A stretch of DNA of 7,925 bases from Anaerolineae bacterium (lineage in GTDB: Bacteria; Chloroflexota; Anaerolineae; E26-bin7): assembly GCA_029933115.1 (NCBI GenBank), contig JAOZOT010000052.1, positions 3,651 through 11,575 of the forward strand. Reading direction: 5' to 3'. This document shows, one piece after another, positions 1-4,832 of the stretch; within the stretch, counting starts at the first letter, position 1, and every line of letters starts with the position of its first letter. The position numbers were made by a program, and so were the translations under genes. The notes below the pieces were generated by a model, which had not been told where the DNA came from, ran no database searches, and saw only the letters and a list, made by a program, of their open reading frames with translations.

Positions 1-36
1 ATACTGAGTAACGTCGTACTTTTTGGCCTCAGACAT
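1..36 (-). CDS. N-terminal fragment of a leftward gene, product not identified
   Basis: Only the first 12 codons lie in the window, reading MSEAKKYDVTQY from an ATG at 36-34 and continuing past base 1. The start is supported by a purine-rich AGAGGGAG (minus strand, 56-49) 12 nt upstream, a slightly long spacing, and by a near-consensus promoter 36-70 bases further out. Both face the same way as the reading frame. A lysine-rich start followed by YD.TQ resembles the N-terminus of some DNA gyrase B (GyrB/ParE) proteins, where a similar segment leads into a VLEGLEAVR motif. However, the usual residue after TQ is isoleucine rather than tyrosine, and 12 residues are too few to name a family. The existence of the gene is fairly secure; its identity is not. 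Confidence 0.6.
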   Translation of the reverse strand, partial: MSEAKKYDVTQY

Positions 37-78
37 GCTTCGCTCAAACTCCCTCTAAATATATGCACGACACACACT

Positions 79-107
79 AATATACCCCCAACGGCAACTT
101 TTGTCAA
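79..107 (-). promoter_or_regulatory. Sigma-70-type promoter of the leftward gene
   Basis: On the minus strand, a perfect -35 TTGACA (107-102) is followed after exactly 17 nt by TATATT (84-79), which matches the -10 consensus at 5 of 6 positions. The predicted transcription start is near 72, giving a leader of about 36 nt before the ATG at 36. It lies back-to-back with the rightward promoter at 210-238. Confidence 0.75.
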
Positions 108-167
108 ATAAACACTCTGGCTCCCGGTGCGAAACCCGGCTCACAGGGGAGGTGAGGTCATAATGTA

Positions 168-180
168 CTAGCCAGGCTAG
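168..180. repeat. Short perfect inverted repeat between divergent promoters
   Basis: CTAGCC and GGCTAG form 6-bp arms around a single central A. The site sits between the two back-to-back promoters (-35 boxes at 102-107 and 210-215), about 30 bp upstream of the rightward -35. That is a plausible place for an activator or repressor to bind. With one short copy and no known matching regulator, this is only a candidate operator. Nothing else clear was seen in 108-209. Confidence 0.3.
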
Positions 181-209
181 CGCAGCACGGAGATACTGAC
201 CCGCTGCTG

Positions 210-238
210 TTGAAAAATGATGGCAATGATGCTATAAT
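210..238 (+). promoter_or_regulatory. Sigma-70-type promoter of the lipid kinase gene
   Basis: TTGAAA (210-215, 5 of 6 to consensus) is followed after 17 nt by a perfect TATAAT (233-238). The predicted start is near 245, leaving a leader of about 200 nt before the kinase ATG at 444. The promoter and leader happen to be open in the kinase frame, so an automatic caller might extend the protein upstream into the TTG of this -35 box. Confidence 0.75.
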
Positions 239-244
239 TCCGAC

Positions 245-443
245 TGTGCAGTTAAAGCCGCTCCGGGCTGAAAGCCCTGCGGGCTGGATCCGACCCCAAA
301 GGGCTTCGCCCTCTCCGCGCGGGGGCTTTGGCAACCTGGGGCTAACTTGCGCAGGTCGAAATTTTCCCCTCCCCTGCGCTCCGGGTAAAGGCAACCGGCC
401 CTACCAGGGTTCAATGCAGAGCTACCACAAAAGGGAGAAGGAC
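245..443 (+). other. GC-rich, hairpin-rich 5' leader of the lipid kinase
   Basis: This stretch of about 200 nt between promoter and start codon has several self-complementary segments. GGGCT/AGCCC (265-269/273-277) closes on a GAA loop. AGGGC/GCCCT (300-304/308-312) closes on a TTC loop, and CCAAAG/CTTTGG (296-301/326-331) can enclose most of that hairpin. GCGCAGG/CCTGCGC (349-355/373-379) has a 17-nt loop. GGCAACC occurs twice (330-336 and 390-396). I do not recognise a known riboswitch, T-box or ribosomal-protein leader. It could be a structured regulatory leader or the remains of a palindromic repeat element. Confidence 0.4.
433..437 (+). promoter_or_regulatory. Ribosome binding site deciding the kinase start
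   Basis: GGGAG, inside the purine run AGGGAGAAGG (432-441), lies 6 nt before the ATG at 444. The ATG at 414 has only a weak AGGG four bases upstream, and the TTG at 210 has nothing comparable. Confidence 0.6.
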
Positions 444-1361
444 ATGGAAGCAGCGATGAGAGTGATTGTCAACCCGGTGGCTGCCAATGGGACGGTAGGC
501 AAACGGTGGCCCCAGATACAAGACGCACTGTGGGCCGAAGGCGCTCAGTTTGACGCTTCCCTCACCGAAGGCCCCTATCACGCCACCGAGTTGGCCAAAG
601 AGGCCCTGTCCGCCGGCTACAGGACTATCGTGGCCGTAGGCGGCGATGGCACCCTCAACGAAGTAGTCAACGGCTTGGTAAGCGCGGGCCCGGTTGGCTC
701 AACGGTGAATCTGGGGATCATCCCCAGTGGCACGGGGTCTGATTCGGTGCGGACTCTGGGCATCCCCCACGATTACCGGGCAGCCTGCCGTCGCTTGCTG
801 CGCGGCAAACCCCATTGCGTTGACCTGGGGTTGATCACCTGTGTCTCCCAGGGCCGAGAGACACAGCGTTATTTCCTCAACGTGGCCGGTCTGGGCTTCG
901 ACGGCGAGGTAGCCGAGCGGGTGAACCGCAACTCCAAAGCCTTGGGGGGCACCATCCCTTTCCTCAGCAGCCTTTGCGTCAAGCTGCTGACTTATCAGAA
1001 CAAGCCGGTGGAGGTCATCCTCGACGGCCAACAGCGCTTGCAGCAAAGAGTCAATTCTGTCATCGTCTGCAACGGACGCTATTTCGCCGGCGGTATGCAC
1101 ATCGGTCCCCACGCCGCCCTCGACGATGGCCTCTTCAATGTGGTCATCATCGGCGACACCGGCAAGCTGGAATTCATCGCCAATGTTCCCCGGGTCTATC
1201 GAGGCACTCACCTCAGCCATCCGAAAATTGCTGAATACCGCGCCCGGAAGGTATGGGTGAAAGCCCAGGAGCGTATGTTCCTCCAGGCCGACGGCGAGCT
1301 AATCGGCGAAGCGCCGGCCACTTTTCAGATCATTCCTCAGGCCCTGCGCGTCCTGGTCTGA
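444..1361 (+). CDS. Diacylglycerol kinase family lipid kinase (YegS/DgkB type)
   Basis: A 305-residue protein of the DAGK-catalytic/NAD-kinase-like fold, which uses ATP to phosphorylate a lipid hydroxyl such as diacylglycerol, typically at the inner membrane face. The length is normal for the family. Visible motifs in order are the N-terminal strand and loop VIVNPVAANG (8-16 region), the nucleotide-binding GGDGTLNEVVNGL (66-78), and PSGTGSD (94-100) where many relatives have GTxND. The C-terminal lobe shows NVAGLGFDGEV (146-156), YFAGGMHIGP (213-222), the acidic DDGLFNV (227-233) and LQADGE (280-285). The ATG at 444 is chosen because GGGAG (433-437) lies 6 nt upstream and the homologous core begins just after it. 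ATGs at 414 and 456 are weaker alternatives, and longer in-frame extensions would read through the promoter. The physiological substrate cannot be told from sequence. It may be co-transcribed with the macro-domain gene 192 nt downstream. Confidence 0.93.
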   Translation: MEAAMRVIVNPVAANGTVGKRWPQIQDALWAEGAQFDASLTEGPYHATELAKEALSAGYRTIVAVGGDGTLNEVVNGLVSAGPVGSTVNLGIIPSGTGSDSVRTLGIPHDYRAACRRLLRGKPHCVDLGLITCVSQGRETQRYFLNVAGLGFDGEVAERVNRNSKALGGTIPFLSSLCVKLLTYQNKPVEVILDGQQRLQQRVNSVIVCNGRYFAGGMHIGPHAALDDGLFNVVIIGDTGKLEFIANVPRVYRGTHLSHPKIAEYRARKVWVKAQERMFLQADGELIGEAPATFQIIPQALRVLV

Positions 1362-1396
1362 GGACGTGTCCGAAAAATGCTTGTGGTGACGACTTT
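1361..1396. repeat. Decayed partial copy of the adjacent repeat arm
   Basis: CGTGTCCGA (1365-1373), GCTTGTG (1379-1385) and CGACTT (1390-1395) occur in the same order as in the reverse complement of the right arm of the 1397-1525 element, with gaps between. This looks like a third, shortened arm in direct orientation. It begins at the last base of the kinase stop codon. Confidence 0.55.
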
Positions 1397-1525
1397 AGAG
1401 CGTGTCTGAAAATTCGGGGGGGCGCTCGTAGTAACGACTTCAGTCGTTTTTAGCCGCAGAGCACCGGTCATTAGCGACTCAAGTCGCTACTACGAGCACA
1501 AGCCCTGAATTCTCGGACACGCTCT
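1397..1525. repeat. Imperfect inverted-repeat element, MITE-like
   Basis: A 129-bp segment has perfect 10-bp ends, AGAGCGTGTC (1397-1406) and GACACGCTCT (1516-1525). Inside are imperfect arms, GCTCGTAGTAACGACTTCAG (1424-1443, continuing to 1446) against CGACTCAAGTCGCTACTACG (1475-1494, continuing to 1497), around a central loop of about 28 nt. Each inner arm is itself a small palindrome of the form CGACTnnAGTCG. It encodes no protein and I see no clear target-site duplication. This is the build of a non-autonomous repeat or REP-like element. Similar CGACT-based palindromes are, as I recall, widespread in bacterial genomes. Together with the partial copy it fills most of the 192-base gap between the kinase and macro-domain genes. 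Confidence 0.7.
1434..1451 (+). terminator. Possible weak intrinsic terminator inside the repeat
   Basis: ACGAC (1434-1438) pairs with GTCGT (1443-1447) around a 4-nt loop, and TTTTT runs through 1447-1451. The 5-bp stem is short and one T is used in the stem, so termination would be partial. On the transcript the whole 1397-1525 element could instead fold into one long hairpin without a U-tract. Confidence 0.3.
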
Positions 1526-1553
1526 GTCCAGAAACCCAAGGAGTGCATCAATC

Positions 1554-2108
1554 ATGGAAGTAAAGATCAACAAATCTAAACTGGAACTGGTCGAGGGAGA
1601 CATCACCACCCAAGATACCGATGCCATTGTCAATGCGGCCAATCCGAGCCTGCTGGGCGGAGGTGGGGTGGATGGGGCCATCCACCGAGCGGCAGGCCCA
1701 CAACTTCTGGCAGAGTGCCGCACCCTGGGCGGCTGTCGCACAGGAGAGGCCAAAATCACCAAAGGCTACCGGCTCAAGGCCAAGCACGTCATCCACACCG
1801 TAGGGCCCGTCTATCATCGAGAGGGCCCGGCCCGGGCGGCAGAGTTGCTGGCCAGCGCCTATCGCCGCAGCCTGGAGGTGGCCTCCGAGAACAACCTGCG
1901 CAGCGTAGCCTTCCCCTCCATAAGCACAGGCGCCTACGGCTACCCCCTGGAGGAAGCCGCCCCTATCGCCTTGCAGACAGCCATTGACTACCTCCAGACC
2001 CACACCGATATTGAGCTCGTGCGCTTTGTATTATACGGTCAGCACGCCTACCGGGTGTACGAGAAGGCCCTACAGAACATCATGACCCAATTGGAAAGAC
2101 GCGCCTAG
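1554..2108 (+). CDS. Macro-domain protein, probable ADP-ribosyl/O-acetyl-ADP-ribose hydrolase
   Basis: A 184-residue, single-domain macro protein of the MacroD/YmdB group. Family members hydrolyse O-acetyl-ADP-ribose and remove ADP-ribose from modified acidic residues in the cytoplasm. Hallmarks present are the ADP-ribose adenine-binding EGDIT (14-18), the substrate-site IVNAAN (25-30) followed by a glycine-rich loop and acid, GGGGVDGAIH (35-44), then HTVGPVY (81-87), and the diphosphate loop STGAYGYP (124-131). The catalytic-type Asn and Asp (N30, D40) are intact, so it should be active. The ATG at 1554 has a good AAGGAG (1538-1543) 10 nt upstream. No DarT-like toxin is next to it and it lacks the C-terminal extension of DarG, so an antitoxin role is unlikely. 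No separate promoter is obvious; it may rely on read-through from the kinase promoter. It ends tail to tail with sbcC, sharing CTAG. Confidence 0.93.
   Translation: MEVKINKSKLELVEGDITTQDTDAIVNAANPSLLGGGGVDGAIHRAAGPQLLAECRTLGGCRTGEAKITKGYRLKAKHVIHTVGPVYHREGPARAAELLASAYRRSLEVASENNLRSVAFPSISTGAYGYPLEEAAPIALQTAIDYLQTHTDIELVRFVLYGQHAYRVYEKALQNIMTQLERRA
2105..2108. other. Shared CTAG: overlapping stop codons of convergent genes
   Basis: The plus-strand TAG at 2106-2108 ends the macro-domain gene and the minus-strand TAG at 2107-2105 ends sbcC, so the two genes overlap by four bases in the palindrome CTAG. No space remains for an intergenic terminator, so each transcript must end inside the opposite gene. 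Confidence 0.9.
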
Positions 2109-4660
2109 CTGATGGTGATTTGTGAGCCCTGAGGGGTTTTGAAGACATTGATGCGCACCGGGAAGAGGTCTTTCAATTCCTCGATGTGGGTGATGACAAT
2201 GATCTTCTCAAAGTCCTCCCGGATGGAGTTGATCGCCTCCACCAGCCGTTCGCGCCCCTGAGCATCCTGGGTGCCGAACCCCTCGTCAATGACCAGGGTC
2301 TGCAAGCGAGCGCCCGCACGGCGGGCCAACAACTTGGACAAGGCGATGCGGATGGCAAAGTTGATGCGGAACGCCTCGCCGCCGGAGAAAAGCTCATAGC
2401 TTCTGACACCCAGTTCGTCAGAAATCTTGATGTCCAAGGTCTCAACAATGTCCCCTCTCCTGGTTTCGCGCTGGGTCTCGAAACGCACGTTCATGCGGCC
2501 GTCGGTCATGCGGGACAGCAAAGCGTTGGCCTTATCCTCGATCTCGGGAATGGCGCTCTCGATGATCATGGCTTGCAGGCCCTTTTTGCCAAAAGCCACC
2601 CGCAGGTCATCGTAGATGGTTTTCTCCTCAACCACCCTCTGACGTTCAGCTATCCTTCTCTCCCTCTCTTCGACCAGGTATTGGCAGTGTGCTATCTTCT
2701 GTCTGATGGCGGCCACTACGTCGCGAGCGTGACGTTCTTCCTGCTGTAGCCTGTCAACCTCTCTTTCCTTCTCTTCCAGCCGCCGTGTGACTTCGGGCAG
2801 GCGCGCCACGGCCTGCTTCAGTTCGTCCCGCCTCTCGAGGTCGGCAGCCAGGACAGCCTGCTTGCTATCCCGGCTGTGGCGCAGCCTCTCCAGATTGGCT
2901 CGTTCCCCTTCAATCTGATCCAGGGCTGTCTGCAGCCTGAGATAGGCTTCCTCGAACCCGGCCAGAACCTGGATATCTCGGCGCACTTTCTCGTGAGCAG
3001 CGGCGTCGTAATCCAACTCCTGCAACTGAGCCGTCAGTCTGTCCAGTTCGGCCTGTTCGGCCGGGGCATAGTCCTGGGTGGCCAGCTTCTCTTCTACGGC
3101 GGCCGCGCTGGTGCGGACGCCGGTCAATTTCTGAGCTGCGTCCTGTGCTTCGCCAAGCCCCTTCTCTAGCGTGGCCTCCCGCTTTTGCAGGGCAGGCTTG
3201 CCTTTCAACTCCCGGTCAATAGCCTCAATTTCATTTCTAATTCTCCGCTCCTCGTGCTCCATCCTTCTTATCTCCGCTTGGTTGGCCCGGTGAAGGTCAG
3301 CCTTCTCCTTGCCCTCAGCGGTGAACTGGGCTACCAGCCGGTCTCGGTCTGCCCCCGAAAGCTCGCTACCGCACAAGGGACAGCGCGCTTCGGCCTCTTT
3401 GAGCAGCTCCACTTTCTCCTTCAGAGGCTCCATCTCCGCTCTCAGTTGCTCATTGCGTGTCCGCAGGCTGGCCACCTGGTTGGACAGGTCTTGTATTGCT
3501 CGCTGCTTGGCTTCGCGGTCACGCTCTCTCTCGCTCAGATTTTCCAAGCGGGCTCGCACCGCCGCCAGGTCTGCCTCCAATGCGGCCACTTTCTCCGCTT
3601 TGGGCTCCAACTCGGCTATCTTTTCGGCCAGCAAGCGCTGCTGGGTGATCAGCTCATGCCTGGCCTCGGCGATGGCGGCCTCCAATTGCCCCCTGCGCTC
3701 GTTCAATCTGGCCACCTGAGACAGTTTCAGATTCAGAGTCTCGTTCAGTTGGCGGGCTCTGGTCAAGTCGGCAAAGCCTTCTTCGATATCCCGACGTTCG
3801 GCCAGGGTGGCTTCATAGTCAGCGAGGCGCGCTTCACCGGCGGCAATCTGCTCGTCGAGTTCGGCCAACTCTTGCTCTCCCCGAGCCAGCCGAGCCGCGA
3901 GGTCCTCAATTTGCGCCGCCTTCATGTCCAATTCCGTTTTTTCCCTTTGCAACCGGCGCAGTTCTTCCTCGGCCTCTTGCAGAGTCTGGGTCAGATCTGC
4001 CGCCTGACTCTCGGCCTGTGAGAGCTCACGCTCGTATTCCGGCCGGCGCTCCAACTCGCGGTCCATCTCCTGAATGCGGGCCGCTATTTCCGCCGCCTCC
4101 TGTCCCTTGGCTTTGGCTCGCTCCTTGGCTCGCTCCTCGTACTCATCGTAAATGGAAAGCCCCAGGATGTCACTCAGAATACGCTTGCGCTCCGCCGGAG
4201 GCTTGATGGTGAACTCGTCGGCGCGGCCTTGCAAGAGGAAGGCCGAGTTGATAAAGGTATCATAGTCCATGCGCAGCAGTTCGTTGATGCGGGCCTGGGT
4301 GGCGCGGATGGTGGGTTCGGTGAGAGGACGGAAGAGTTGACCATCCCATGCCTGGAGTTCCAGGGCACTCTGGCCGCCACCACGACTATCGCGCTTGCGG
4401 ATGACCCGGTAGCGGTTGCCATCCAGCAGGAAGGTGAATTCGACTTCCATCTCTGTCTGGCCCAGGTGGATGAGTTCATCGTCGCGTCGGGCTCCCAAGC
4501 GAGTCTTGCCCCATAAAGCCCAGGTCATGGCATCCAGCAGGGCCGATTTGCCGTGACCGTTGTCGCCGGCCAGGCAAGCCAGGTGAATGCCGCTAAAGTC
4601 GAGGGCCTCCACCTCGCGGTAGCACATAAAGTTTCGCAATTGGAGCTTGAGTGGAATCAT
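2105..4660 (-). CDS. sbcC: SbcC/Rad50-like SMC-family ATPase of the Mre11-Rad50 nuclease complex
   Basis: An 851-residue ABC/SMC ATPase that with the SbcD (Mre11) nuclease processes DNA ends, hairpins and protein-blocked breaks. The N-terminal half-site has Walker A GDNGHGKS (32-39) and the Q-loop FLLQGRADEF (141-150). A long, highly charged coiled coil (about 175-690) is interrupted by the zinc hook CPLC (427-430), which dimerises two molecules. The C-terminal half has the signature FSGGEAFR (758-765), Walker B LVIDEG (789-794), D-loop GTQDAQG (796-802) and switch histidine H825. All catalytic motifs are intact. It is shorter than E. coli SbcC (about 1050 residues) but within the Rad50-like range. 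The ATG at 4660 is supported by GAGG (minus strand, 4672-4669) 8 nt upstream. No sbcD is adjacent on the upstream side, where it would usually lie; the neighbour is divergent. The partner must be elsewhere or be missing. Confidence 0.96.
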   Translation of the reverse strand: MIPLKLQLRNFMCYREVEALDFSGIHLACLAGDNGHGKSALLDAMTWALWGKTRLGARRDDELIHLGQTEMEVEFTFLLDGNRYRVIRKRDSRGGGQSALELQAWDGQLFRPLTEPTIRATQARINELLRMDYDTFINSAFLLQGRADEFTIKPPAERKRILSDILGLSIYDEYEERAKERAKAKGQEAAEIAARIQEMDRELERRPEYERELSQAESQAADLTQTLQEAEEELRRLQREKTELDMKAAQIEDLAARLARGEQELAELDEQIAAGEARLADYEATLAERRDIEEGFADLTRARQLNETLNLKLSQVARLNERRGQLEAAIAEARHELITQQRLLAEKIAELEPKAEKVAALEADLAAVRARLENLSERERDREAKQRAIQDLSNQVASLRTRNEQLRAEMEPLKEKVELLKEAEARCPLCGSELSGADRDRLVAQFTAEGKEKADLHRANQAEIRRMEHEERRIRNEIEAIDRELKGKPALQKREATLEKGLGEAQDAAQKLTGVRTSAAAVEEKLATQDYAPAEQAELDRLTAQLQELDYDAAAHEKVRRDIQVLAGFEEAYLRLQTALDQIEGERANLERLRHSRDSKQAVLAADLERRDELKQAVARLPEVTRRLEEKEREVDRLQQEERHARDVVAAIRQKIAHCQYLVEERERRIAERQRVVEEKTIYDDLRVAFGKKGLQAMIIESAIPEIEDKANALLSRMTDGRMNVRFETQRETRRGDIVETLDIKISDELGVRSYELFSGGEAFRINFAIRIALSKLLARRAGARLQTLVIDEGFGTQDAQGRERLVEAINSIREDFEKIIVITHIEELKDLFPVRINVFKTPQGSQITIS

Positions 4661-4667
4661 AAGACAA

Positions 4668-4721
4668 ACCTCATTTCAAAAATGGCAATACCTCATTGAC
4701 TCCTCAACTCATTACCTCAAC
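4668..4721. repeat. Short direct repeats upstream of sbcC
   Basis: ACCTCATT occurs at 4668-4675 and 4690-4697, and the related TCCTCAAC and ACCTCAAC at 4701-4708 and 4714-4721. Spacing between the ACCTCA cores is 22 and 24 bases, about two helical turns. On the sbcC transcript these read TGAGGT-like, and the one nearest the start codon is its Shine-Dalgarno. They might be a regulator-binding array or chance low-complexity sequence. Confidence 0.25.
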
Positions 4722-4732
4722 CTGCGCCTATC

Positions 4733-4761
4733 AGTTTACCACACTATGGACCAGGGAGCAA
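4733..4761 (-). promoter_or_regulatory. Weak candidate promoter for sbcC
   Basis: On the minus strand, TTGCTC (4761-4756) is followed after 17 nt by TAAACT (4738-4733). It matches consensus at only 3 of 6 and 4 of 6 positions. It is the best spacing match found in the gap and would give a leader of about 65 nt, but it is much weaker than the other promoters in the window. Confidence 0.25.
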
Positions 4762-4793
4762 AATGGCGTCTTGTCCTACGCCCCATCGCCGGT

Positions 4794-4822
4794 TTGTCAT
4801 ACGGATTTGAATGTGTTATACT
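4794..4822 (+). promoter_or_regulatory. Sigma-70-type promoter placing transcription start at the glycosyltransferase start codon
   Basis: TTGTCA (4794-4799) and TATACT (4817-4822) each match consensus at 5 of 6 positions and are separated by 17 nt. The expected transcription start, 6-8 nt after the -10 box, falls at about 4829-4830, immediately before or at the GTG-ATG pair at 4830-4835. No Shine-Dalgarno precedes the start, which fits a leaderless mRNA. Confidence 0.65.
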
Positions 4823-4832
4823 TAGCGCCGTG

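Noticed and set aside
210..443. In-frame N-terminal extension of the lipid kinase from a TTG at 210
   Set aside because: The TTG is the -35 box itself, the extension would cover the -10 box and leader, and it has no kinase-family character. The ATG at 444 has a good Shine-Dalgarno.
699..1220. Minus-strand open frame opposite the lipid kinase
   Set aside because: Shadow of a well-conserved kinase gene, with no start signal and no recognisable domain.
1397..1525. CRISPR repeat or insertion sequence
   Set aside because: The repeats are inverted rather than regularly spaced direct repeats, no spacers are present, and no transposase is encoded.
1554..2108. Macro-domain protein as the antitoxin of a DarTG-type toxin-antitoxin or phage-defence pair
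   Set aside because: It is a short single-domain protein without DarG's C-terminal region, and the flanking genes are a lipid kinase and sbcC, with no ADP-ribosyltransferase toxin.
3185..4021. Long open frame on the plus strand opposite sbcC
   Set aside because: It lies antisense to the coiled-coil region, whose Glu/Arg/Leu-rich codons leave the opposite strand free of stops. The translated product resembles no family and sbcC has intact motifs throughout.
4647..4832. Extended N-terminus of the glycosyltransferase from 4647 or 4746
   Set aside because: It would overlap the start of sbcC and contain the promoter. The encoded segment is not membrane-like and there is no Shine-Dalgarno at either start.
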